The notes: generated from the sequence alone by a model not told the origin. A stretch of 64,000 nt of DNA from Erpobdella octoculata (GCA_963978895.1 OZ022243.1:17526498-17590497), one strand, 5' to 3'. Shown: positions 23,011 to 35,083, numbered from the stretch's first letter. Numbers and translations are program-made.

Positions 23011-23297
23011 ATGTAAACGTAGACGAATATGCTTTCTAACGATTCGTAACGTTAAAGCTTGAATTTATTTATAACACAATATTTCTCGAATTATCTTTAA
23101 CTTTAATATTCTTTGTTGAATATAACTTTTACTTGACTCAAATCTGAAATATCTCACTTTGTAGAATTTAGCACAGGTTTATCAAATCTTTTGATAAATA
23201 AAACTTCTTTTGCCAAGATGTCTCAAAACAAAAACAACGTTTATTTTTTCAATTAATTCACTCTGAAATCCTTTCATAGGAAAAAGCTAAATAACAA

Positions 23298-23331
<34 letters not shown>

Positions 23332-23335
<4 letters not shown>

Positions 23336-24439
23336 GGTGGCCCTTGAAAAAAGTTTTTTGAGTTTCAAAAATATTTAGGGGTGGCCCTGGGGGTTTAATT
23401 TTTTTCAAATGTTGACCAAAAGTGCAATGCAAAAAATTGTGAAATTTTTAGTGCTATATTAAAATCAATTAATATTATCAATTATTCCTTTACTACAAAC
23501 AACTATATTGTAACTAATTCAACCAAAACTATAAAAAAATTTTTTTTAGATGTTTTTAACTTCTCTGAAATATCCTAAAAATCTGTTTTCTCCCGATCCA
23601 GTGCTAAAAAATGATTTTCATGTGAAAAAAAATTGTTCCCAAGATAAACATAGAAATCAGTAGTTATTAGTTGGTACATGAGCGTGAGCAAATTAAAAAG
23701 ATCTTCCAACTTTTTTACAAAGTTGTTCTCCTTGTTTTTGTGACCTGGAGAAGTCTGTGTCTTATGTTTCGGTAGATCTTTCCAGCCAGTCAACATTTTT
23801 TCCAGTTTAAAGATTGAAAACTGAAAAAAACAAACTGGAATCCTTATTTTCCTTAAATAGAAGATATAAACTGGATTGTAGATCGACTTGCACCACAAAC
23901 TGTTTTTTTTCTTTTTGTTCTGTAGCTAAAGAAAGTGTCCAAATGCTTGCTGGTAAGATGGCAACTTAACACCACGAATTTCAGCTTTATAAGCTGACCA
24001 AAAAAAATCTGTAATTTAATGCTGTAATGTACCAACTAATAACTACTGATTTCTAGGTTTACCTTAGGAAAAACTTTTTTTCACATGAAAATCATTTTTT
24101 AGCACTGGATCAATAGAAAACAGATTTTTGGGATATTTCAGAAAAGTTAAAAATATCTATAAAAAATTTTTTTTAGTTTTTGTTGAATTGGTTATAATAT
24201 ACTTGTTTGTAGTAAAGGAATAATTGATAATATTAGTTGATTTTAAAATAGCACTAACAATTTCATAATTTTTTGCATTGCACTTTTGGTCAACATTCGA
24301 AAAAAATTAAACACCCAGGGCCATCCCCAAATATTTTCCAAACTTAAAAAAATTTTACACCGAGTGTTTTTGATGTAAATGGAACAATTTGAAAGGGTTT
24401 TAGGTAAACATTTCAAAAATAAAATTTTTAAGGGCCACC

Positions 24440-24443
<4 letters not shown>
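23332..24443. mobile_element. Inverted-repeat DNA element with TIR AGGGTGGCCCTT
   Basis: Begins TTAGGGTGGCCCTTGAAAAA and ends TTTTAAGGGCCACCCTAA inside (TA)n. Long imperfect arms (roughly 23332-23690 and 24030-24443) are inverted copies of each other. The centre holds a minus-strand ORF remnant (LTGWKDLPKHKTQTSPGHK ... KLEDLFNLL) that resembles a transposon-associated protein of unknown function. Related termini occur at 51.2-51.36 and 51.65-51.76 kb, again next to (TA)n. Confidence 0.75.
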
Positions 24444-24480
<37 letters not shown>

Positions 24481-24548
24481 ATGATAAAAAAAATTATACG
24501 CACACACAATGTCACAAGAGCACAAATATATATATGTATATATATATA

Positions 24549-24944
24549 CTAGTGGGGGCACCCGGCGTTGCCCGGGGTTTTTTAGAGGTTTTTCTAATGT
24601 TTGTCTCTCGCTCCCGTTTCCTTCTCCGCTTTTCCGCTCCCGGTCGCTTTTCCGCTCCCGGTCGTTTTTCCGTTCTCGGTCGCTTTCCCTTTCTCGCTCT
24701 ATCTTTCGCTCTCAGTTGGCTTCCGTTCCCGTTTTCGCTCATTTATGTATGTATATGTATGTGTGTATATATATATATATATGTATATAGTTCCCGCTCA
24801 CTCACCCGCTCCGCTCATTTTGTGACGAATTTCAATTTTTTTTCTCTATATTTGATTCCCCTTGACTCTCAAGGTTGTGTGAAAATTTCATTACGATCGG
24901 ATGAATGGTGTAGCAATGCATAAAGAACATACATACAAACATTC

Positions 24945-24985
<41 letters not shown>
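24549..24985 (-). mobile_element. Helitron, near-complete non-autonomous copy
   Basis: The minus-strand 3' end is the CCCGG/CCGGG hairpin, spacer and CTAG (24549-24552). The body has GAGCGGGAAAGCGACC-type repeats. The 5' region (24795-24945) has the family block GAAATTTTCACACAACCTTG and AATGAATGTTTGTATG, ending in (TA)n. There is no coding capacity. Confidence 0.8.
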
Positions 24986-24987
<2 letters not shown>

Positions 24988-25090
24988 GACTGTTGTTTAA
25001 ACATAACCAATCACTATAAAATGCACAAATAATAAAATAAAATAAACAAATATCACAAAAATACGTAAGATGAGCCATCTTCATCTTACA

Positions 25091-27380
25091 TTGTCAAAGA
25101 TTTGACGATCATCTCTTTCACAATCTTGTTTCACACATTTGTTTGGTATAACCTGACCCTGTGAATTAAATTTATTACTTTTGTTTTGTTTCATTGTTAT
25201 GCTAGGTTATTTTTTTCTCACCAGTTTCATTTATGTCTGACACAACTTACAGAATTTTATCCTCGCTATGAGACCGTGCGTCATAGCCCATCCCACAGCG
25301 TCATCTTCCACATCTTTATTTAATTTAGATAATATCCCAGTAACATCAGGGTAATTTCCAGCCATGATAAAACAATGTGTGAAAATGAAAACCATAGAAT
25401 AACATTATTCGTGTTCACTTAAATTTATAGCCAAGGTTTGTGGTTGGAGCTGAATATAATTAGTAGTTGGCGGCCTGTCAATTATGGACACCACGTGCCT
25501 GCCAATCATTGCTTGTTTATCTCATTAACTCCGGTAACGGCAGGATCTTCGGTATTGCCTAAAATCTGAGTTCAAATATACCAACAAATCTAAAAAAGTT
25601 TATATTTAGTAACTGTTGTGTCTTTCAATAACAGAAATCCATTCGCAATGAACGCAGCGCGGTAGAAACATTCAAGGCGTTAGGCGGTTAAGAACTGGTT
25701 CTAACGACCTAGCTCAGTTCACATAGGCGTACATAGAGCATTAAGTGCACAACGCTGAAAAAGCATAACGAGTAAGAGTTATAAATACAAATTCAGAAGT
25801 CATTAGATGTTGTATTATTTATTTTTAAGTTTGTATTTATAAAATGTGTGTGAAGTTAGCCTCGAGGCTGGCAATCTTAATTTAAAAAAATAAAAAATTG
25901 CGTGCACTGTGGCTGTGCATTGTTGGATTGGGTTTACAAAATGGAATCGAATGGTATATTTGGGATTAAGAAAAATCTATTGAATTTTACGAAAAAAAGC
26001 ATTAAGAGTGTGCGTTTTTGGTGAATCCATGTTTAAAAAATTCCTAAAAAAATATCACAACTGTAGTCATCATTTTGAATTAAAAGACTGGATCATGGGA
26101 AAGATTTAAGTGTTTATTTTAATCCGGACAGGGAAAGGGAAGAGTGGTTGAAAGAAATCCTGCTATCATCCGACAACATGACGAACTATTGTTTGTATTG
26201 CGGGTCCGGTGGAAAGGGTGCAGGTGGGGACTGGGTGGATTTACCAAAAATGCACACTCTTAATGCTTTCTAAGGAAGAGTTTCAAATGAAACATTTCAC
26301 TTGCGTGCATTGCTTAAATTTTATTAAAAAGTTACCTTTTTATCAAAACGTCTTATTAATAAAAAAAAATCGTAAAGCGAAAGTTACATTGTTGGATTTG
26401 ATATTGAATTATCTAATTTAAAAAAAAAATATTTGGGAAGAGGTAAAGAATAAGCAAGACTGCGATAGACTTCAGTGGCCTCCACCACAGCGAGTCAAAG
26501 AGATTTCTCTTTATTGTAATGATTTGATGTTATTTTTTATTTATTATTTACTTTATTTTTGTATTTTTGGATATTGACTTAATGAAAAAATTTGTATCAT
26601 AGATAAGTTTCCACTCAGCGCTAGATTTTTTTAAACTAAATAATTAAATATTTAATTTATTTGCATCTTCAATAGTTATCACTTTATTTCTAACATTTTA
26701 AAATTTATTTGTTATTTTATTGTTTTATTTTGATATTAACTCTTCCTTACTTTTTATTCTTTGAATTGTATTATTCCGCCTGTCAACACAGCATTTGAAT
26801 ATTTTTGCTTAAAGTCGGTTATTAGTAAGTTTTTCTATCAAAAAACTGTTTTTAAAATGTTCTAATAATGTTCTGGGCTTAATCTATTAAACCATGTTTT
26901 TCATCATAATCGGTCCGGGACACTATACTAGTATAGCGCCCTGGGTCAATTTTGCTGCAACTTAACTGTTATTTTAACGTAAATAACAGTAAAAACACAA
27001 TAAAAGATTAATTTAAACAAAACACGGCAATCCCATAGATCCTGCCGTTGTTGAATATTCAACTCCGCCCCGAGGCAGGTGTCTGTAAAACGCAAACGGC
27101 GAACCTGTAAAACGCGAACTCGCTCAGTGATTGGTTAAAAAAAGGCACGCGACCGACATGGTTCGCGTTTTACAATGCAAAATGGATCGCATGTAAGGTT
27201 TGCTTCTACACAATGGGCCGCAATAATGTTCGCTATTTATTTATTTTATTTGTTCCGATATGTTTTTTCTTATTTGGTTTTAATTGACATTATTTTAATT
27301 TTTAAAATGTTAAAATAAATGTTGTAAATATTTATTAACTCGTTGCATCGCAGTATGGTTTGCTTCTACGCAATGTGTCG
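25091..27380. other. Long AT-rich interval without a confident gene
   Basis: No exon chain or element was recognised with confidence. Near 26050-26180 a degraded frame reads YHNCSHHFELKDW, reminiscent of the C-x-x-H-F end of a THAP finger, and 26180-26260 gives NYCLYCGSGGKG; both are too short and interrupted to call. The segment 27060-27180 is locally GC-richer with repeated AAAACGCRAAC motifs. Confidence 0.35.
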
Positions 27381-27381
27381 C

Positions 27382-27384
<3 letters not shown>

Positions 27385-27460
<76 letters not shown>
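27385..27460. repeat. (TA)n dinucleotide array
   Basis: Pure TA repeat of about 75 bp. Confidence 0.95.
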
Positions 27461-27463
<3 letters not shown>

Positions 27464-27889
27464 TTCTTATATAAATGCTCTGTTTAATATAACTGCCCAT
27501 TTTTTATTGATTATTTTCTTAACGTAAACGTAACGTATATTTGTTTCCTAATCGTCTAGTTTTAAGTAAATACGTTTCTCCATTATTCCAATTTCAGTTT
27601 GACTTTTGCATTCGTCCGTTTTTGAATATTTTCTATTTAAAGGGCTCTGATGATGGCTTTCGAAATACACAACGAAAAACAATGCGGGCGCATTATTTTT
27701 TATAACCATTTGTTTTATTAAAGTTGTTGATGTTGTAGCCGTAGCCTATAATGTGCCTGCAACGTTTTTCGTTGTATATGAATTATAGGAGTATTATTTT
27801 ATACTTTTTAGGGTGCAAGAAAAACATTTTTTTTTAAATGTATTAATTATTTTCTACTTTTTTGTTTATGATGGGTGAAATTTTATAAG

Positions 27890-28031
27890 AATTTGAGCTT
27901 TTAGAATAAATGTATTCAATATACATGGATATTCAATATAGATATATTATAGATATATAGAATTTGAGCTTTTAGAATAAATGTATTCAATGTACATGGA
28001 TATTCAATATAGATATATTATAGATATATTA
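27890..28031. repeat. Tandem duplication, 71-bp unit
   Basis: Two near-identical adjacent copies of a unit starting AATTTGAGCTTTTAGAATAA; they differ by one base (AATATACATG versus AATGTACATG) and at the end. Confidence 0.9.
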
Positions 28032-28667
28032 GTTTATGGAATATAATAGAATATAAACCAAGTCTAATAAATAAGTTATGTGCAAACGAAAGCATCAATC
28101 ACATAACAAAGCGAAATAGGAGGAAGCCCGAATTTCGATCTCCTATTTATAGGTATCGGTGGAAAGCCCCACATCTCCATCCGCGGATTACACCTTGTGA
28201 GACAAGTTCACTCATATTCATGATTATTTACAGCATGCCGGCTCATCGAACTTTCTTCTACTAATCCTCTTCCTCCTGTCGCATCTTCATTCAAGTTCAT
28301 TCATATTCATGATTATTCTTTCGTTACAGCATGCATACTTCCTCCTTCTCTCACTCTCGCTCATGGCATCCATGCGAGAGAGAGTGAGAGAGGGAGAAGG
28401 AGAAAGCGAGAAGTAGTTAGTTATGATTTTACATAATAAAACTACGAATAACTTTTCTCAGAGTGTACTTACAATTGTGATTTTTGGATATGTTTTTTGG
28501 ATATTTTTGTTATATTTTTGAATATTTTGTTTAGAATGGTTTGCCAAAGATCTCAAACAAACAAACAACTTTGTGATCTAATAAAAACATTGTAAAAAAT
28601 GGGCAGTTATATATTCAACAGAGCATGTATAAAAGAAAATCTACTTCCGAGTTATGCAATAAATGCA

Positions 28668-28799
<132 letters not shown>

Positions 28800-29585
28800 T
28801 CCAGAAGCCCGTATATTTTGGACGGCCCAGGTGTGAAGAAAGTTTAAAAAATTTAAGAGGAAAAAAATTGAGAAGTGTCTGGAAAAGTTCATACGACTAC
28901 TTCCTTTATTCAGAGCCGTAATATCAATATAGTTCCGACGCTCGGGCTGATGCAATCATCCAGAAAGGCAAATACTCACTGGCTGTTAAACTTGCTGTTT
29001 TTTTTGTGAATGTTGTTACTTTAATGAGCAGTCATCAAGAAACTTAATACTTAATAGTTTTATTATTTTTATTAGAGTTTAATTTTTATAAAATTCACAA
29101 TAAAAGATTCAAGATTTGAAATTTATTCGATGGTGGTGATGATTATGACAAAACGATGAAAGTAGTAATGATGATAATATTCAAACTGTTTATGATGCCC
29201 AGAAGACATCATTAGCAGAATATCATGGAAGAACAATTTGTATGCTGTAGAATATGGATGAATGGTTTCAACTTTTCTAATATGAAGGAGACTTTATGAT
29301 ATCAAATAAAGTGTTTACAATTATATTTATCATATTTAAGCTTTACATTTTCAAGAAATAATAATAATTAAATTTTACTTTTGAATGTTCAATGCATATC
29401 TTTTATATATATCAAAACTTTTTCTGAATATTTTGTTATATTTTTCCTGTCTTTTAGCCATGAAATGTTTATGTTTGTATATTTGTATAGTGCCAATTTT
29501 GATGCCAAATGTTTGAATGGTGTGCTGTTCAGTTCCAGCATTTGCACATAACTGCAGAGAATATTTTTTCAAATCTGTTTTTTTA
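28800..29585. other. AT-rich interval, no gene seen
   Basis: No convincing ORF, splice-flanked exon or element end was recognised here. Confidence 0.4.
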
Positions 29586-29587
29586 TA

Positions 29588-29762
29588 GTGATGATGGATG
29601 GAAAATCGACCGAGAGCGAATGGGAAGAGAAAGTGACTAGGAGCGGGAAAGCGATCAATAACGGGAGACAAGCGGGAACGAGAGAGACCTTGAACGGGAG
29701 AGCAAGCGGGGAAGGAAACGGGAGCGAGAGAAAAACCCCGGGCAACGCGGGTACCTCGCTAG
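29588..29762 (+). mobile_element. Helitron 3' end
   Basis: GAGCGGGAAAGCG-type repeats followed by CCCGGGCAACGCGGG, spacer and CTAG at 29759-29762, then T. 5' truncated. Confidence 0.75.
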
Positions 29763-30099
29763 TTTTCTATAAATTCAACAACGAGTTGTTGAGTTGAATA
29801 AATTTGCTAAAAATATATAAATTGCAATGTGACTTTTTATTGTCAATATCTTCTTAGTAGTTTACCTAAAAAATGTTGAGAAAACTGAATCAAACTGTAA
29901 CTGAAACTTATTCCTTAAAGATTCAGTTAACTGAAAATGAATTTTTTTTCAAAACTTTAACAACACTAGTCAAGATTTAGTTCTTCAATAACCGATTTTA
30001 TTGTTAAAAAAATAGCATGATAGTATTGCAGTTAAGTTTCTTGACATTCTTTGCAGTCAAGCTCTGATATTGTTTTTAATATACACTGTTTCGATAAAT

Positions 30100-30542
30100 T
30101 TATTTATTCAAGCTTAAATTCCAATACACATTGAAATTATATACTAAACTCTACGTAAACAAATAAAGATAAAAAATAAATTTAAAAAATGCTTTTATTT
30201 TCCTCTTTATCTGAGTCAACGAACTAAAATTTTTGAATCTAAAACAACCGTTATGCTCAATCTTTCATATAAAATCAAATTTGATTAATTTTAATTGATT
30301 TAAGACCTAATTCATGTCGGAAACATTCAATTCATGTATTGTCATCCAGAATAAAGCTTTCTTGAAAGTTTTAGAGCTCTAGGTGGTCGAAAAGTGGGTG
30401 AATTTTTGTTTCTAAGATTTGATCACCACGGACAAACAAACAAACAGGGAGACGATTGAAGTTAAATAAAAGCATTTAAAAAATTAAAATTTTTGAAATT
30501 AGGGGCAAGTGCTCCCCCCCTGTGTCCCCAATTTAGGTCCCT
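30100..30542. mobile_element. Right part of a hAT MITE related to 12341-13718
   Basis: Shares CCAATACACATTG and AAACTCTACGTAAA blocks, the TCATGTATTGTCATCCAGAATAAAGC-type block and the end CCCCAATTTAGGTCCCTGG with the 12.3-13.7 kb MITE. The left terminus is not found. Confidence 0.6.
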
Positions 30543-30827
30543 GGAGTTGCCTGATCCCAAGGTGCTAGCAATTATTAAGAATTAAGAGAGCTGCGATTAT
30601 TAGGAGAGGATAGCTGCAATAGGAGGTGTATGCCTGCTTTTATCTATATCACCAAGAAAGCTTAGGTTATTGTATTAATGCATTTAGCAAGTTGTATTTC
30701 AGTTAAATTTTAAATGTAGTCAAACAATTTTAGTTTGTGCCTCTTTAGTTGTAATACTCTGGAAAATTTTAAACAATTTCTAAACTATCATTCTAAATTT
30801 ACAGCTGATTTAATTTTTTATTTATAG

Positions 30828-31216
30828 CAAAACATGGATTTTTCAATTCCAATCTCACAGTCCATCAGTTCTTCAATAGCTAAGAGCATCCTTCCTGTGA
30901 AATCGAGTTCCTTAAACCCATCGGCTACATGTTCCACAAGCACTGAACCGGTTTTTCCATCATCAAATGTTCCAACTCGAAGTGAATCCTTTTCTCAAAG
31001 AGAACGATCTTCCACTTTAAAAAAATTGATTCCAAGTTCCATTGAGGAAAGTAATATAAATTTAGATGTAACAAGTGTCTCAAATACAGAGGTCGAATCA
31101 GTTAATCAAGCTAGCATACTCTCATTCATCTCAGCTGCCAGTCAATCTGCACCGGTCCTTGTAACAATAGCTCAAACGGAGGTCCCTGCTCATCAGCAAC
31201 ATGTTTTGCGTTACTC
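30828..31216 (+). CDS. Host gene exon 1 (first coding exon found), Ser/Thr-rich N-terminus
   Basis: Acceptor TTTATTTATAG ends at 30827; the ATG is at 30834-30836, so a non-coding exon probably lies upstream. The donor is CTC|GTAAGT at 31217. It encodes 127 residues plus two bases, starting MDFSIPISQSIS and ending near HQQHVLRY. It is rich in Ser and Thr, lacks recognisable domains and is probably disordered. It ends in phase 2, which fits the acceptor of the exon at 37602. The coding density and good splice sites contrast with the surrounding repeats. The product is not recognised. Confidence 0.65.
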
Positions 31217-31614
31217 GTAAGTGTTTTACCGTCATAACTTTCTGCTAAAAATTTTTCAAAAATAATATGTTGACAAAAATTTTAAAGCAATAAAGACAAT
31301 GAAATCTGGTGTCATTTGAAGGTAAAATCCATAAGTCAATTTTCTATTTTTTTTTAGATCTGTTCTTTCAATATTTTAGGTATTCTTCTTTGTACTAAAT
31401 TTTCATTAATTAATTTTAATTATAGATGTACAAGAAGTATCCCGTCAAAAATTATGAAATTGCTAACATACATACATACATACATACATATGCCATTGCC
31501 GGCTCGGACGTCGCCCGCTCAAACAAGGTTCGCGCTTCCTTTTCTGGGCCTAGACCGAAGTGAAAAGTTAGCTATGGGCTTGAAGAAGAATTTAGAGGGG
31601 GTTTAAGTGTTTGT

Positions 31615-32526
31615 TTGAGAATTGGCTCTGTGAATGTTGGAACGATGAGGGGAAGAGATGGTGAGGTTGCTGATATGGCAGCAAGACGATGTTTAGATTT
31701 TTGTTGTCTTCAGGAGACTGGCTGGAAAGGTGAAGGTGCCAGAAAACTTGATTATAAGTTTTTCTGGATGGGTTCTGAGAAGGGAATTCATGGTGTGAGA
31801 ATGCCGGTAGCAGATAGATGGGTTGAGAAAGTGTTGGAGGTCAAGCTTGTGAGTGAGAGATTGTTATTGCTTCGTGTAATTGTGGGTAAGTCGGTGCTGA
31901 ACTTGTTGTTTATATATGCTCCGCAAGTAGGTCGGTCGATGGAGGAGAATTTGTTGATCTGTGGTGATTTTAATGGACATGTAGGAACTGGAATTGATGG
32001 ATTTGAAGGTGTTGGGGGTTGTGGGTTTGGTAAGCGAAATCTGGAAGGTGAGATGATATTAGAATTTGCTGATTCATTGAACCTTGCTGTCGCCAACACT
32101 TGGTTTAAAAAGGAGGATAATAAGTTGATAACATATGAGTCTGGTGGGTGTCGGACTGTTGTTGATTACATTTTAGTCAGAAAGTCTGAGAAAAAATTTA
32201 TTAGGGACGTTAAGATTATCCGAAGTGAAGCATGTATCCCACAGCAAAAATTGCTTATTTGTGTTATGGAGCTGAATGAGAGAGTGAAGAAATGTAATGT
32301 GAAATTTGTAGAAAGATGTAAGGTTTGGAAGCTGAGAAAGACAGAGACGGAATTCATCTTCAAAGAAAGAGTGCAACCTAAAGCTGCTGTGGTGATGAAT
32401 GGTCTTGGTGATGTTGAGAAAGCCTGGAATGATTTGAAGCAGTGTTTGCTTGAGGAAGCAGTAGCTGTGTGTGGGGTTACAAAAGGTATTAGTAGGCATA
32501 AGGAGACATGGTGGTGGAAGGAATAG
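31615..32526 (+). pseudogene. LINE endonuclease (exonuclease-endonuclease-phosphatase fold)
   Basis: About 300 codons with MRIGSVNVGTMRGR, LQETGW, LICGDFNGHVG and VDYILV, the ordered signature blocks of the APE-like endonuclease that begins RTE-type LINE ORFs. The initiator is plausibly further upstream near 31600. The segment between the YAPQ block and GDFNG is shortened relative to the usual domain. It ends with TAG at 32524-32526, where the linker to RT would continue. The endonuclease nicks target DNA to prime reverse transcription in family members. Confidence 0.8.
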
Positions 32527-32565
32527 GTTGCAGCCCTGGTAAAAGAGAAACATCAGCTATTTAAC

Positions 32566-33763
32566 TTGTTGAAGTGCCAGCAACCTGGGAAGAATCTAGC
32601 AACCAAGGAGAGCTACAACCAGGCCAAACGCATGGCTGAGAAAGACATGTTGAAAGCTGCTGGAGCTGTTGGTGTAGTGTGGATGGCTGAAGTGTGTTAT
32701 GCAGTAGTGAAGGATGGTAAAACCCCTGTAGACTGGAATAAGAGCTGGATGGTGAATGTCTACAAGGGAAAAGGTGATGCATTAGCATGTGGCTCATACA
32801 GGGGCATTAAACTATTAGAACATGCAATGAAAGTTTTAGAGAGGATGATTGAAAAAAGAGTAAGGAAGATTGTGAACATTGATGGTATGCAGTTTGGTTT
32901 CATGATGGGGAAAGGTACTACCGATGCTATTTTCATAGTTCGTCAGCTGCAGGAAAAGTATCTTGCCAAGAACATATGATAGAGTACCTCGTGAGATAGT
33001 GTGGTGGGCTCTGAGATGTCTAGGTGTAAATGAATGGTTAGTTTCCGTGATAAGAACTATGTATGATGATGCAGCGACAGTGGTGAGAGTGGATGGGAAG
33101 GAGAGTGATGCTTTAAGCATTAAGGTTGGAGTGCATCAGGGCTCAGTTCTCAGCCCACTGTTGTTTATCATTGTTTTAGAGGCCTTATCACCGGAGCTCA
33201 GGGTAGGCTTGCCAATGGAACTGCTCTATGCTGATGATCTTGTTTTATTAGCTGAGACAGAAGATTCTTTCCTGGAAAAGTTAAGGAACTGGAAAATTGC
33301 CATGGAAGCAAAAGGCCTTAGAGTGAATTCGATTAAGACAAAAATCATGAGGTGTCGGGCCAGAATGGGACAGGTGAAGAAGTCGGGTAAATGGCCATGC
33401 AGTGTATGCAGAAAAGGTGTTGGCTCCAATTCTATTTGTTGTGTGGATTGTAAAAGTTGGGTTCATAAAAGGTGCAGTGGCATTTTGGGTAGTTTGAAAG
33501 ATCTTGTTGGCTTCCGTTGTAAGAGTTGTGTGGCTGGTGGTTCTGTTCAGGAAGAGTTGTTGGGTGAGGTTGAGGTTGAGCCAGGCGTAAAGGTGGAGTG
33601 TGTGACCGAGTTCTGTTACCTAGGTGACACATTAGGTGCTGGAGGAGGTGTAGAAGAGGCAGTGAGAGCTAGAGTGCGTTCTGCCTGGGCTAAATTCAAA
33701 GAGTTATCTCCTATCTTGACCACCCGTGGTGCATCCTTTCATGTGAAAGGAAAGGTGTTATAG
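32566..33763 (+). pseudogene. LINE reverse transcriptase with embedded PHD-like finger
   Basis: Two overlapping frames. The first (32566-32979) has VNVYKGKGDAL, GSYRGIKLL and MQFGFMMGKGTTDAIF. The second (32963-33763) has DRVPREIVWWAL, GVHQGSVLSPLLF and the catalytic YADD at 33226-33237. Between them, at about 32975, a deletion removes the palm motif A region, and about 150 residues are also missing before AKRMAEKDML. After YADD lies CSVCRKGVG...CCVDC..WVHKRC...FRCKSC (33394-33530), a PHD/RING-like zinc-binding module inside the RT. The copy is dead. Confidence 0.8.
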
Positions 33764-33799
33764 GGCATGTGTTCAAAGTGTCCTTGTTTATGGCACTGA

Positions 33800-34150
33800 A
33801 ACATGGTCTATAAGGTGGAGAATCTAAGAAGTTTAGAAAGGGCAGAGCATATGATGGTTAGATGGATGTGTAGTGTTTCGTTGAATGATTGTGCACGCAG
33901 TGTGGATTTGTATAGCCTTCTGGATATTCCTTGTGTGGCTGATGTGGTGAGGCGTGGAAGACTTAGATGGTTTGGACATTTGGAGCATAAAAGTGCAGAT
34001 GATTGGGTTTCGGCAGCTAGAGATGTGGATGTTGTAGGAATGAAAGTAAAGGTAGAAGTAGGAAGACTTGGTGGGAATGTGTGAAGAAAGATATGGATGA
34101 GCTCGGCTTGAAGCGGCAGTCTGCCCTGGATCGTGACTTGTGGAGGGGCC
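33800..34150 (+). pseudogene. LINE C-terminal fragment
   Basis: Frame changes after 33763 are followed by MVRWMCSVSLND, a Leu-rich block and GRLRWFGHLEHK, typical C-terminal motifs of RTE/CR1-type RT proteins. This is followed by the 3' UTR and the (GAT)n tail. Confidence 0.7.
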
Positions 34151-34208
34151 TGATATGGAAAAACGTCCAACCCTAGCATAGCGTGGAATAGGGACGTTTC
34201 AAAAATAA

Positions 34209-34240
<32 letters not shown>

Positions 34241-34289
34241 ACATACATACAAAGCAAATTATGTAGATAGATGTATGTTATTTAATTTA

Positions 34290-34600
34290 CTAGTGGGGTT
34301 ACCTGGATTTGCCTATATTATTTAGAGGGTTTTCTATTGTTTTTTTCACCCTCCTGTTTCGTTTCCCGCTTGCTCTCCTGCCTTCCTGCTCCTTTTTTCC
34401 ACTCTCTCCTAACTTTTTTGGCCCATAAAATGTAAAATAGATTTGCTAAAAGTTGCTTGAAACCTTTAAACTTTGTTACATAAACTAAATTTGAATTTTG
34501 TTTAGCAATAACCTTTGATGTTCCTACATAGGCACTTTTGACTTGGAAAGTTTTTCGGTTACTAGTGCCGAAACAGATCTGTAAGCTGATGTTTTATGGA
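34290..34600 (-). mobile_element. Degraded Helitron 3' end
   Basis: CTAG at 34290-34293 followed by GTGGGGTTACCTGGATTTGCC, a mutated form of the terminal hairpin, then complement of GAGCGGGA-type sequence. Similar inner sequence (AAATCTATTTTACATTTTATG and a TTTAGCAA block) is shared with the Helitron at 6.5 kb. Confidence 0.55.
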
Positions 34601-34607
34601 GTTTTTG

Positions 34608-34793
34608 TCTATATATATATATAAAAATGAATGTTTGTATGTATATATGTATATCCTTTATGCATTGTTACACCATTCATCCGATCGTAATGAAATTTTC
34701 ACACCACCTTGAGAGTCAAGGGGAATCAAATATAGAGAAAAAAAATTGAAATCCGTCACAAAATGAGCGGAGCAAAGTGGCTGAGCAAGCAGG

Positions 34794-34798
<5 letters not shown>
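34608..34798 (+). mobile_element. Helitron 5' end fragment
   Basis: Starts TCTATATATATATATAAAAA, the canonical Helitron TC start, then AATGAATGTTTGTATG and the GAAATTTTCACACCACCTTG block, ending before (TA)n. Confidence 0.75.
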
Positions 34799-34840
<42 letters not shown>

Positions 34841-34841
<1 letters not shown>

Positions 34842-35062
34842 TAGCGGGGGTACCCGGCGTTGCCCGGGATTTTAGAGGTTTTACTAATGTTTGTCTCTCT
34901 CGCTCCCGTTTCCTTCTCCGCTTTCCCGTTCCTGTCGCGTTCCCGGTCGCTTTTCCGATCCCGGTCGCTTTCCTGCTCCTGGCTGCTTTCCCGTTCTCGG
35001 TCGCTTTCCTTTTCCCGCTCTATCTTTCGCACTTAGTTGGCTTCCCGTTCCCGTGCCCCCGC
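34841..35062 (-). mobile_element. Helitron 3' end fragment
   Basis: CTAG at 34841-34844, intact CCCGG/CCGGG hairpin, then repeats that read GAGCGGGAAAGCGACC on the minus strand. Between two (TA)n arrays. Confidence 0.75.
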
Positions 35063-35083
35063 TATATATATATATATATATAT

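Larger units (their letters stand above)
23012..25090 (-). mobile_element. 5' LTR of copy 2, expanded by nested insertions
   Basis: The LTR end CGTTTACA (complement TGTAAACG at 23012) and the LTR start TGTAAGATGAAG (complement CTTCATCTTACA ending at 25090) bracket this stretch. LTR pieces are recognisable at 23012-23310, 24478-24535 (AATGTCACAAGAGCACAAAT, matching the solo LTR at about 4280) and 24986-25090. Between them sit a TIR element (23332-24443) and a Helitron (24549-24985), both placed in the LTR's (TA)n arrays. Confidence 0.85.
31491..34238 (+). mobile_element. RTE/CR1-like LINE in host intron 1, ends in (GAT)n
   Basis: Inserted in a CATACATA tract: CATAC repeats are on the left and ACATACATAC on the right. 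The 3' end is (GATGAT)n at about 34208-34238, the element's own tail repeat. It encodes an apurinic-type endonuclease and a broken reverse transcriptase on the plus strand, the host gene's sense strand. Confidence 0.85.

Noticed and set aside
26050..26421. THAP-finger gene or P-element transposase
   Set aside because: Only CSHHF-type and CLYCG fragments are visible, with stops between them and no catalytic or splice support.
31426..31465. Alternative host exon after acceptor TTAATTATAG
   Set aside because: It fits the phase of exon 1 but runs into CATACA repeats and then a stop, with no donor; exon 37602-37666 fits the phase better.
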